Assembly: GCA_913047795.1 (NCBI GenBank)
Contig: CAJWTS010000022.1
Coordinates: 1 to 49,758, forward strand
Length of the DNA: 49,758 nt
Direction: 5' to 3'
Origin: an uncultured Verrucomicrobiota bacterium
GTDB taxonomy: Bacteria > Verrucomicrobiota > Kiritimatiellia > CAJWTS01
Every line of letters begins with the position of its first letter. The stretch's first letter is position 1. The notes beneath the pieces were generated by a model. It was given only the letters and a program-made list of their open reading frames with translations, did no database searches and was not told where the DNA came from. Below are positions 1-8,600 of this stretch, piece after piece. A program made the translations under genes and the position numbers.

Positions 1-631
1 CAGGTTAATGTCGTCGGTGTAAGTTCCCTTGCCCCGCACCAGGGTATCGTCTTCCTTGCGCCGGACGGGCTGCCAATGCGTTTCGGCGCATCACTTCGCG
101 GACGATCGCGATTCCATCACGGAGGGGTTACATGCGATCCTGAACCAGAACGATGTCGTACTTCTGAGCGGTGGTGTGTCAATGGGGCGCACGGATTACA
201 TTCCGGAAGCACTGGCGGCGTGCGGCGTCACCGTTGTCTTTCACAGAGTGCTGCAGCGTCCGGGCTTGCCGTTCTGGTTTGGCATCGGGGCGACCGGGCA
301 ACGGGTGTTTGCTATGCCCGGAAATCCGGTATCCACCCTGATCTGTTTCCGGCGCTATGTCTTGCCGCAGCTCGCTCGTTGCAGCGGCGCCGGTCCGCGA
401 CCCGCTTGGGCCGTGCTGGCAGAACCCTTCGCCTTCGCGAAGTCATTGACCTGCTTCTTGCCGGTTGTTGTCGATTCGGATGAGGGCAGGCTCCGCGCGG
501 AGCCACGACCGACCGGGGGATCGGGCAATTTCGCAGCCCTGGCCGGAACGGACGGATTTGTGGAATTGGCCGCCGAGCATGATGCGTTTGCTGCCGGCGA
601 GGTTGTGCCGTATCATGCCTGGTCAATTTAG
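1..631 (+). CDS. moeA: molybdopterin molybdenumtransferase MoeA, C-terminal part (5' end outside window)
   Basis: MoeA inserts molybdate into adenylylated molybdopterin in the last step of molybdenum cofactor synthesis, in the cytoplasm. The visible part carries the family's GGVSMG motif, the RPG-PFWFG stretch, the PGNPVST loop and the C-terminal domain IV pattern (LT-FLPV, GSGNFAAL, TDGFVEL, AGEVVPYHAW). A full-length protein is about 400 residues; roughly the last 190 are here. The reading frame carrying these motifs has a stop at 20-22, so it does not extend to the window edge. The frame that is open at the edge gives a stretch ending in LAPHQ, which resembles the segment normally found just before the MPT-binding domain. 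A frameshift or small deletion near bases 42-60 is therefore possible. Identity is clear; the state of the 5' part is uncertain. Confidence 0.85.
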
Positions 632-648
632 CAGCGAGCAGGCAAGCC

Positions 649-1017
649 GTGTTCTTAGAGGAAAAAGAAAGAGAGTTCGTCGAGAAGCGTCGTGCCTATA
701 TCCGTATCTGGCCGATCGTGGCGTGGATCCTCCTGCTGGGCCTGGTGGCGCTCGTGATCTATCTGTTCCTGAAGACCCCGCTGCTCGTCAATCCAGCCAG
801 TGTGATGGAGGCGCTCGGTGCCGGCACGCTTGAAGGCCCAACGTTGACGACCATGGCAGCCTTATTGCCGATTGCCATGCTGATGGCGATCGGAGCGGTG
901 ACCTTTATGCTGCTCTATTGCTGTGTCGCCATGCGCAACGAACGGAGACTCATCGCAGCGATCGACGAGTTGGTCCGGGAGGACCTGTCGCCGCAGGATC
1001 CACTTCCGAGTGACTGA
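649..1017 (+). CDS. small two-helix membrane protein, function unknown
   Basis: A 122-residue protein starting at GTG, 17 bases after the moeA stop. It has a charged N-terminus (EEKEREFVEKRR), a membrane segment at about residues 21-41, a short loop, a second membrane segment at about 72-93, and a charged C-terminal tail. I do not recognise the family. Its position right behind moeA on the same strand suggests co-transcription. The start is uncertain: no convincing ribosome binding site precedes the GTG. An ATG at 615 in another frame would read MPGQFSSEQASRV and would join this frame only through a frameshift. Two clean hydrophobic helices and acidic/basic flanks argue for a real gene. Confidence 0.6.
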   Translation: MFLEEKEREFVEKRRAYIRIWPIVAWILLLGLVALVIYLFLKTPLLVNPASVMEALGAGTLEGPTLTTMAALLPIAMLMAIGAVTFMLLYCCVAMRNERRLIAAIDELVREDLSPQDPLPSD

Positions 1018-1034
1018 GGCCTGACAGGCAGAGA

Positions 1035-1997
1035 CTACTTCACCGCGATCGGATTGCCCGGTGAGCCGGTTGCGCCCTTGAGTTTGAGCGGCGCAAAGAT
1101 GAACGCGGACTCGTAGGCTTTGTCGGCCGCAAGCAAGTCGAGATCGAGATTCTCGAGCAGGTAGATGCCGTGCCGCATCAGCAGTAGTTCGTGCACGGGA
1201 AAGACCTTGTCCTTTTCTCCCGCGGGCACGGCCTCGACGCCCCAGTTGTCGGAGCCGACGATGGTCACCCTTTGGCGCACCATCCAGCGTGCCGCATCCA
1301 TGCCGATTCCCGGTTCGCTCGCGTTGTACGTCGCATTGTCCGTTTTCCAGAGCTGCCCGTGACCGGTTCGAATCAGTACCGCATCGCCGGGATTGATGCG
1401 GGAACCCTGTTTCGCCAGCGTCTTTTCGATGTCCTGCTCGGTGATGATGTATCCGGCCCCGAGGCGTTCGACTTCTTTGTATGCGGCGATATCGAGGAGC
1501 ACGCCGCGGGTGAAGAACGGACCCGCGTTTTCGATACCCAGGCGCTCGAGTCCGTGCGGCTTGCTGATCTCAGCGCGATCAAACCCGTTGTACAACAAGT
1601 CCCGGCCACCCGTGCGTACTCCGACATGCCCCAGTCCATCCAGTTGTGTGCCGATCTGTCCGATCTCGCCGCTGATAATTTCCTCGTTCCATACGATGCG
1701 ATTTGTTCCGGCAGGACCACCGCTAGGCGAGCCGACCATGGTCAGGCTGTAGTGACGCTTGCCGAATAGCGGCATGCCTTCCTCGTATACACGTCCGAGG
1801 GAATAGACCTTGCCAGTCGTTATCAGGGCCCCCGCCTCAAGCACTTTCGCGGACGTCATGCGGTTCGCCGCACCACGTTCATCCTCGGCGCCCCATGCGG
1901 AAGGCCACCACCGCTGCGCTTCCGGCACCGGGTCGGCGATCGTGCAGGTCGCAGACGTCAGTGCGAGACACAGGCCGCAGAAATGGATCGTCCTCAT
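1035..1997 (-). CDS. secreted cyclase-family (kynurenine formamidase-like) metal-dependent hydrolase
   Basis: A 320-residue member of the cyclase family (PF04199), which includes bacterial kynurenine formamidase and isatin hydrolase; these open amide or lactam rings with a bound metal ion. The first 21 residues look like a Sec signal peptide (CGLCLALTSATCTIA), so the enzyme is probably exported. The metal-site region reads GQIGTQLDGLGHVG (residues 113-126). Classical members have HxGTHxDxxxH, so Asp120 and His124 are kept while the first two His positions are Gln114 and Gln118, a variant I know from a subset of long secreted cyclase-family proteins. Start ATG at 1997 is preceded by an AGGA-type ribosome binding site. 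It lies 31 bases behind the 101-residue gene and continues the hemW run. Substrate unknown. Confidence 0.8.
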   Translation of the reverse strand: MRTIHFCGLCLALTSATCTIADPVPEAQRWWPSAWGAEDERGAANRMTSAKVLEAGALITTGKVYSLGRVYEEGMPLFGKRHYSLTMVGSPSGGPAGTNRIVWNEEIISGEIGQIGTQLDGLGHVGVRTGGRDLLYNGFDRAEISKPHGLERLGIENAGPFFTRGVLLDIAAYKEVERLGAGYIITEQDIEKTLAKQGSRINPGDAVLIRTGHGQLWKTDNATYNASEPGIGMDAARWMVRQRVTIVGSDNWGVEAVPAGEKDKVFPVHELLLMRHGIYLLENLDLDLLAADKAYESAFIFAPLKLKGATGSPGNPIAVK

Positions 1998-2028
1998 TCT
2001 TTCTTCCTGCTCCCACGGATCAGGTCAT

Positions 2029-2334
2029 TCAGGCCCACTTCTGTCCCAGTTCCTCGATCCCGGATTTCTGGAGATCCTCGGGTGACATTACCAGGCGGAA
2101 CCGGCAGTCGGCTTCGAACTGGAGGAAGAACGGTTCGGTCAGCGCGGGCAGTTGCGATGCGTCCTGAATATCGACAATCAGGACCGCCGTGCGAAGTCCA
2201 TCCAGCTCGGTGAAATAAACCGCCTCCGGCTTTATGTCATCCAGGATGCGGCCGATGATCGGGCCCGCCGTGCCGTCGCGTATCAACGTGTTGAACGGCT
2301 CGTGGGGGAGTTCAGCTTGAAGCATGAATCGCAT
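2029..2334 (-). CDS. conserved 101-residue cytoplasmic protein, function unknown
   Basis: A small protein beginning MRFMLQAELPHEPFN, without signal peptide or membrane segment. It resembles small uncharacterised bacterial proteins with the same HEPFN-(L/V)-RDG start and a PFFLQFEADCRFRLVM core, probably a compact ferredoxin-like alpha/beta fold; I do not know a function. ATG at 2334 was chosen because AGAGGTG lies five bases upstream, inside the end of hemW; a longer open frame to 2394 lacks such a site. It overlaps the 3' end of hemW by 23 bases, which suggests translational coupling, and is followed by the cyclase-family gene. Confidence 0.72.
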   Translation of the reverse strand: MRFMLQAELPHEPFNTLIRDGTAGPIIGRILDDIKPEAVYFTELDGLRTAVLIVDIQDASQLPALTEPFFLQFEADCRFRLVMSPEDLQKSGIEELGQKWA

Positions 2335-3496
2335 GACACACCTCTTTTGTTCCGTTGTTATTCGTTGCCGCCGTAAATAATTCGCGCGCGACATGGTCGG
2401 CCAGTGCGCGTCCTCGCTCGGTCATCTTCCAGCGGCTATCGACCTGGGCCAACAAACCATCTTCGGCGAGGGAATGCAAGACGCCGGCGAGCGCGGGCCC
2501 GCTCGCCGGGACACCGTCACTCATGCGCAGGCCAAATACAAGGCGTTCGGCCGCCACGATATCCGGGGATCGCTCATCGATTTCGCGCGGCGGCGACTGT
2601 GCCCGTCCCGCAGCGTTGATGTATGCCTTTAGGTCCGGCGCATTGCGCCAGCGCAGGGGGCCCACATGTGATGCGGCGGAAGGGCCGATGCCGATGTACT
2701 CGCCGCCTTGCCAACAGTCGACATGATGTTGACAACGGAAACCCTCACGCGCGAAGTTGGAAATCTCGTAGGCCTCAAAGCCGGCGGTTTCCAGAGACGT
2801 TCGCGCCACCGACAACATGGCCAGTTGCTCGTCGTCGTCGAGCAAGGCAAAGCGCCCGGCATCGGCTTGTTCGGTCAGGGCGGAACCCTCGTCGAGGTCG
2901 AGCGCGTAAATCGACATGTGGTCCGTCTTGCAAGCGATGGCCTGACCGACCGTGGTCTGCCATTGCTCCGGTGTAACGCCGGGAATGCAGGCAATCAGGT
3001 CCAGGTTGATGTTTGTGATGCCGGCTTCGCGTGCCAGGCCAACCGTCTGCTCGATCTCCCTGGCGTTGTGTGTCCTGCCCAGGCGCTTGAGGATATCGTC
3101 GTCGAACGATTGGGCGCCGATACTGCAGCGCGTGACACCCGCATCACGCAAGACCGCGCACTTGTCGAGGTCCAGGGTCCCGGGGTTGATCTCGATCGAG
3201 CACTCTTCCACGGTATCGCCGCGCACCCCGTCGCGAACGATTGCGCAAAGTCGTTGCAGTTGCCCGACACTCAGCATAGACGGCGTGCCGCCGCCAAAAT
3301 AGATCGTACGCAGATCAAGGGCAGGGTAGGCGGCCAATTCGAACTCGAGCGCGTCGAGGAACGCACCGACATGGTCCCGGTCGCGGGTCGTGACGTAGAA
3401 GGCACAATAGGGGCAACGCACTTCGCAAAACGGAATGTGCACGTAGAGACCGGTGACGTTAGATAGGTCGAGATCGCTGGGTTCCGCGAAGGGCAT
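2312..3496 (-). CDS. hemW: radical SAM heme chaperone HemW
   Basis: A 394-residue radical SAM protein of the HemW (formerly HemN-like coproporphyrinogen oxidase) family, which binds heme and delivers it to target proteins in the cytoplasm. The cluster motif C-x3-C-x2-C is at Cys24, Cys28 and Cys31 (PFCEVRCPYCAF), with the usual preceding YVHIPFC pattern. YFGGGTPS, EINPGTLD, SIGAQSFDD and the D-L-I-x-x-I-P-G segment follow, as does a CWQGGEYIGIGPSAASH stretch matching the family's YW-x4-Y-x-G-x-G motif. The C-terminal winged-helix part is complete. Length and spacing are normal. It is the first gene of a minus-strand run with the 101-residue protein and the cyclase-family hydrolase. Confidence 0.93.
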   Translation of the reverse strand: MPFAEPSDLDLSNVTGLYVHIPFCEVRCPYCAFYVTTRDRDHVGAFLDALEFELAAYPALDLRTIYFGGGTPSMLSVGQLQRLCAIVRDGVRGDTVEECSIEINPGTLDLDKCAVLRDAGVTRCSIGAQSFDDDILKRLGRTHNAREIEQTVGLAREAGITNINLDLIACIPGVTPEQWQTTVGQAIACKTDHMSIYALDLDEGSALTEQADAGRFALLDDDEQLAMLSVARTSLETAGFEAYEISNFAREGFRCQHHVDCWQGGEYIGIGPSAASHVGPLRWRNAPDLKAYINAAGRAQSPPREIDERSPDIVAAERLVFGLRMSDGVPASGPALAGVLHSLAEDGLLAQVDSRWKMTERGRALADHVARELFTAATNNNGTKEVCHAIHASS

Positions 3497-3547
3497 AGGT
3501 GGATGATAAACCCGCGATGGTCTTAAGGGAAGGTCATCCTGCCGCGA

Positions 3548-5416
3548 TCACGGCGCCTCAAGCCCAACGCTGATACGATAGAGCCTCCGCAGGGGATTGT
3601 TTGTGTCGAGGAAAGCCGCCGTGCCGCCGGAGCCGGATATGTTGGTTATTCCCGCCATGTTCGTCCATGTCCCGGTAACGGGATCATCATTGAACTCCAA
3701 CGCATAAACACGTCCACTGGATGAGCCGAACGAGATCAGGATCGAGTTTGTGAATTGCAGCGCCGTGATGGTCAGCACTGACTCCGCGTTGGTCGGATCT
3801 GTTGCCGCGATGAATTCAGCGAGGTTGTTCAATCCGTCCTGGTCGGCGTCCAGAACGGCGTCGAGTTCATTTGTCGGGTCCAGTCCGAAGGCGTTTTCAA
3901 AACTGTCCGGCATCTCGTCATTGTCATCGTCCGTGTCGGCGGCATCGGCATCGCCGTCTCCATCGCTATCAATCAGGAACGTCGTGGCAAAGGCCAAGTT
4001 GTCCGCCAGGGTCGTCTCCACCACGGAAGCCGTGACTTGCGCGAAATTCGTAACGAGGCCCTGAATGTTGGTTCCCACCATGACGCGCACGGTCATCGTC
4101 GTGACACCGCCTGCAGCAAGTGCGAACGGACCACAGGTGACGAGCGGGCCAACGCTCACGCAGCCGGCGCTGCTGCCAGGGGCTACGAATGTGAGGCCGG
4201 AGGGCAACGTGTCCTCAATCAGGACGCCGGCCGCGTCCTCTGTGCCCGAATTGGTGACGGAAAACGTATAGTCGATGTGCGTCACCGTACCGTCCACCGG
4301 ATCGGGACTGTCGCTCTTGGCCAGTGACAGCTCCGTACTTGTGAGCACTTCGATCGTGAGCGTCGCGGTGTCGTTGGTGGCCTGTGGATCGAGTCCGTCA
4401 CTCACCGTGTAAAAATGGTTGGCAAGGAACCCGCGACTTAGTTCGTCAACCCTCACGGTATATACGATCGTGGTGCCGGCATTCACGGCCAGCGTGTTGA
4501 CACGGTACGGAGGAATGGCTTCGTTTGCGATCTGTCGGATTTCATTCGAAGACAATTGGCGGCTATAGATCCGTATGTCGTCTATGCTGCCGTTAAACTC
4601 TTCCATCGGGACGGCAACACTGCGCGTCGCTCCGATCCATAATTCCTCCGAGCTGACGATCGGTCGTGCGTGACCACTGCCCGCTACCCAGGACGAGGCC
4701 CGCAGTTCGCCGTCCACATACAAACGCGTGGTTGCCCCGTTGCCCATGATGTTCACCGCGGCAACATGTTGCCAGGTGCTCGTTTTGATGATCGTGGTGG
4801 TTGTCCTGTGGCGTGCGAGGTCCAGCACATTGGAGCTCCAGTAGTGAAAGACGAATCGATCCTCTACGCCTGCACCGTCGCCCTGGCAGAGGGCGTAATT
4901 GGAAAACTCGGTCGACCCCGTGCGCCCCTTGGATAGAATGGTGCCCAGTGCCTCAAGCGAGGCAGGGTTGATCCATGCCATGAGTGTGATGGATTCGGCG
5001 AGTGCGAAATCGAGAGCATCCGTATCGTCCACGACCACGCGGTCGTCGACGCCATCGAAGAAAAGCCCCTCGTTGAACCGGCCGCGATTCGTCGAAGCTG
5101 CCCCGGTCAACGCTCCGTCGTGACCGTTGCCGCTTCTGTCCGTCGCAGTGGAGCCGGTGATCGCGTCGTAGTCATGAAAGAGTATCAGCTCATTTGTCGG
5201 CTGGTCTCCGCGCAGGACGGTCGTGCCGGAAGCCAGCATATCGCCGATCAGCAAATTCGTGGCCACCTCGGGTCCCAGGTTGGTGACCGTGATTGTAATC
5301 ACGAAATTACTGCCCGCAAACACCTGTGTCGGCTGACTGGTTACGGCAATCGCAAGATCGGCCGCTTCCGCGACCGGCAGGGCGTGGCCGAAAAAACAAA
5401 GCAATAGGATCATCAT
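3548..5416 (-). CDS. secreted multidomain protein: DUF11 split by a LamG-like domain, Ca-binding linker, C-terminal domain
   Basis: A 622-residue exported protein. Start ATG at 5416 gives a signal peptide (MMILLLCFFG...VAEA) and is preferred over an upstream frame extension to 5593 that would overlap the divergent promoter. Domains, approximately: residues 18-72, first half of a DUF11 (CARDB-like) domain; 76-302, a LamG-like/concanavalin fold (DRSGNGHDG, FDGVDDRV, WQHVAAV, LYVDGE, DDIRIYSR); 303-358, the second half of the DUF11 domain; 360-478, a complete second DUF11; 482-545, an Asp-rich thrombospondin-3-like calcium linker (DSDGDGDAD, DADQDGL); 547-622, a terminal domain ending YRISVG, a pattern common in PVC secreted proteins. 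Likely cell surface or secreted; ligand unknown. Divergent from the E1 fusion gene. Confidence 0.8.
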   Translation of the reverse strand: MMILLLCFFGHALPVAEAADLAIAVTSQPTQVFAGSNFVITITVTNLGPEVATNLLIGDMLASGTTVLRGDQPTNELILFHDYDAITGSTATDRSGNGHDGALTGAASTNRGRFNEGLFFDGVDDRVVVDDTDALDFALAESITLMAWINPASLEALGTILSKGRTGSTEFSNYALCQGDGAGVEDRFVFHYWSSNVLDLARHRTTTTIIKTSTWQHVAAVNIMGNGATTRLYVDGELRASSWVAGSGHARPIVSSEELWIGATRSVAVPMEEFNGSIDDIRIYSRQLSSNEIRQIANEAIPPYRVNTLAVNAGTTIVYTVRVDELSRGFLANHFYTVSDGLDPQATNDTATLTIEVLTSTELSLAKSDSPDPVDGTVTHIDYTFSVTNSGTEDAAGVLIEDTLPSGLTFVAPGSSAGCVSVGPLVTCGPFALAAGGVTTMTVRVMVGTNIQGLVTNFAQVTASVVETTLADNLAFATTFLIDSDGDGDADAADTDDDNDEMPDSFENAFGLDPTNELDAVLDADQDGLNNLAEFIAATDPTNAESVLTITALQFTNSILISFGSSSGRVYALEFNDDPVTGTWTNMAGITNISGSGGTAAFLDTNNPLRRLYRISVGLEAP

Positions 5417-5550
5417 CCGACGCCGGGCATCCGGTGGGATTAGCCTGAACGTGGACCGCTCGGGGGGTAAAGGGGAGTCCGATATTGACGTATGTTGTTG
5501 GGCTGCGATACCGTGCACTTTGTAGATGGGGATTGTTGGAGCGCCCCGTT

Positions 5551-5578
5551 TTGTATTCTGTTTCGCTCCTATTATACT
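5551..5578 (+). promoter_or_regulatory. sigma-70-type promoter of the E1/KAS III fusion gene
   Basis: TTGTAT at 5551-5556 and TATACT at 5573-5578, separated by 16 bases, in a locally AT-richer stretch. Transcription would start near 5585, leaving a short leader with AAGGGG (5592-5597) five bases before the GTG at 5603. Prediction from consensus only. Confidence 0.5.
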
Positions 5579-5602
5579 AGAAACGAGCGACAAGGGGTAA
5601 CG

Positions 5603-8600
5603 GTGTCGGCAGAACAGGAAACGGTCTCATCCGATAAGAAATCAGCGGTCTTTCTTGAGCTGTACCGCAGCATGATTGAGGCACGCGAGGTCGACACGGT
5701 CGAGGAAGAACTCGTGACGCGCGGCGAAGCGTTTTTCACGGTTTCGGGGGCGGGTCACGAAGGCAGCGTCGCGCTTAACCCGTACCTGACCGAGCACGAC
5801 TGGCTCCATTGTCATTATCGCGATAAGGCCTTGATGCTCTCCCGCGGCGTTACGTCGCGCCTGTTCATGCAGAGCGTGCTCTGCAAGGGCGATGGCCATT
5901 CGGCCGGGCGCCAGATGAGTGCCCACCTGAGCGATCCGGCACATCATGTCCTAAGCCTGTCCGGTCCGGTGGGTAACAGTGCGCTGCAGGCTGCCGGGGT
6001 TGCCGGCGCGGTCAAGAATCGCGAAGGGCATCCGATCGTGCTCTGTTCGATGGGGGACGGCACCTCGCAACAGGGAGAAGTCCTGGAGGCCATCGGCGAA
6101 GCCGTGCGTTGGCAGCTCCCGGTCCTGTTTCTTGTGGAAGACAACGCCTACTCGATATCGGTTCCCACGCCGGGCATGACCTTCTTCTCGACGCCTGACG
6201 GGGCGCCCGAGACCTTCTACGGCCTCCCGCTGCACCACGTGAACGGCTGGGACCTTCCCGCCTGCCACACGCTCTTCGGTACCGTCGTGGCGGAGATGCG
6301 CCAGACGCGCAAGCCGGCAATCGTCGTCATGAAAACCGAACGTCTGGCGAATCATACAAATGCCGACGACCAGACGGTCTATCGCGAGGAAACAGAAATA
6401 TCAAACGCTCTCGAGAGCGGCGACCCGATCACGCACCTGACCACTTGGCTCGTCGAAAACGGCGTAGAATTGGATGAGCTTGAAGACATCCGCCGCGGCA
6501 TCGCTGCCCGCGTTCGGCGCGAGTGCGAAGAGACGTTGGAGGAAGATGAGCCGGAGGCGACGGCTGAGGCGGCACGACCGCTGGCGCCCGAACTGAGCGA
6601 CCCCGCAAACGAGTATCGCGGTACGGACGCAGACGGACAATTGACGATGCTGGAAGCCATTCGCGGTGTGCTGCGTCATCGCCTTGATGCGGACGATCGG
6701 GTCTGGCTCTACGGCGAAGATATCGGCGACCCCAAGGGGGACGTCTTCGGCGTAACGCGCGGCCTGAGCACGGCGCATCCCGATCGCGTCATCAACTCCC
6801 CGCTTGCGGAAGCGACGATTGTAGGCGTTTCGATCGGCCGCGCACTCGCCGGTCAACGGCCGGTGGCGTTCCTTCAATTTGCGGATTTCCTGCCGATCGC
6901 GTTCAACCAGATCGTATCGGAACTGGGCAGTATGTACTGGCGTACGGACGGCGGTTGGGAATGCCCCGTTATTATCATGATTACCTGCGGTGGGTATCGG
7001 CCGGGCCTGGGGCCGTTTCACGCGCAGACGCTCGAGTCCGTCGCGGCGCATACACCCGGAGTCGACGTTGTTATGCCCTACACGGCGGCCGATGCCGCGG
7101 GGCTCTTGAATACGGCGTTCGAATCGGGACGGCCAACTCTCTTTTTCTATCCCAAGAATTGTCTAAACGATCGGGAGCAAACGACGTCGCCCGACGTTGT
7201 GAAGCAGATTGTGCCTCTGGGCCGGGCGCGAATCGCATGTGAGGGTTCCGATATCAGCCTCATTGGATGGGGCAATACGGTGGCCTTCTGTCTCGAGGCA
7301 GCGACCCATCTGGGCGGTGCCGGTATCTCCGCGGAGGTCCTGGACCTGAGATCGATGGCGCCCTGGGATCGCGAAGCGGTCATCCGCTCGGCGGAGAAGA
7401 CGGGTCGTGTGCTGGTTGCGCACGAGGATAACCACACCTGTGGGTTTGGTGCGGAAGTGCTTTCCACCATAGCTGAGGCGGTCGTGCGGCCGCTCGTCTT
7501 GCGCCGTGTGACGCGCGCCGACACTTATGTGCCGTTCAATTTTGGCAACCAGTTGGAGGTTCTGCCGTCGACCGCGCGAGTACTCGCCGAAGCAGCTGAG
7601 ATGTGCGACCTCGATCTAAGCTGGGAAATGCCGTCCGATCCCGCGAACGACAACTATATTGTGGAGGCGCTGGGATCCAGTCCGGCCGATGAATCAATGG
7701 AGGTCACGAGTTGGAAAGTGGAAGAGGGCGCCACGGTTGAGACCGGCGACCTGCTTGCCGAGATCGATGCTGACAAGGCAACGGTCGAATTGACGGCGCC
7801 TGTTTCGGGAATCGTACGCCGCATCCTCGTGGGTGTGGGCATTCGTCAGAAGGTCGGCACCCCGATCATGGAGATCGAAGTGCCGTCGGGGGTGCGCAAG
7901 CGCACGATCAAGACCACCGGTTTGACCGGCACACCCATTCTCAAGCCGCGCCGTGGCGCGTCGACTACGAGCAGTAGCGGTGGCCGGGTAGAGACGACCG
8001 TTGCGGTTGCCCTGCCGGCCCTCGCACGAAGCAGCCGCATTGTCACCAACGAGGAACTTGCGGTGAACTTCGAGTCGCAGACGGCGGACGATATTCGCGA
8101 TCGAACAGGTATCGAAGAACGCCGCTGGGTCGCCGAAGGTGAAGATGCGCTTAGCCTTGCCGTCGACGCGGCCCGGCGACTGCTTAAGCAGGAGTCGCTC
8201 GATATCCGGGATCTGGATCTCGTCATCTGCAGCACGGGAACACCCCAGGCGATTACGCCTTCCATGGCCTGCGCCATACTGGGCACGCTGACGGAAGGGG
8301 ACGATACCGCAAGGGTCCAGGCGTACGATATCAACGCAGCCTGCTCGGGCTATCTGTATGCCCTCCAGTCGGCATATGACTATTTGCAGAGTCAGCCGCG
8401 CGGAAAGGTCATGATCGTGACGACCGAGGTGCTGTCTCCCTACCTGAATCGCGACGATTTCGATACGAGCATTATTTTTGGCGACGCAGCATCCGCGACG
8501 CTGCTCGGAAGCCTCGAGCACCTGTCGGGTGCGAAGGCAACCGTACGCCGCCCGATCCTTTCGGCCGAAGGTGATATTCACTCCCGAATCACGGTGCCGT

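Noticed and set aside
2708..3466. Plus-strand open frame of 252 codons opposite hemW
   Set aside because: Shadow of hemW; no domain and no start site.
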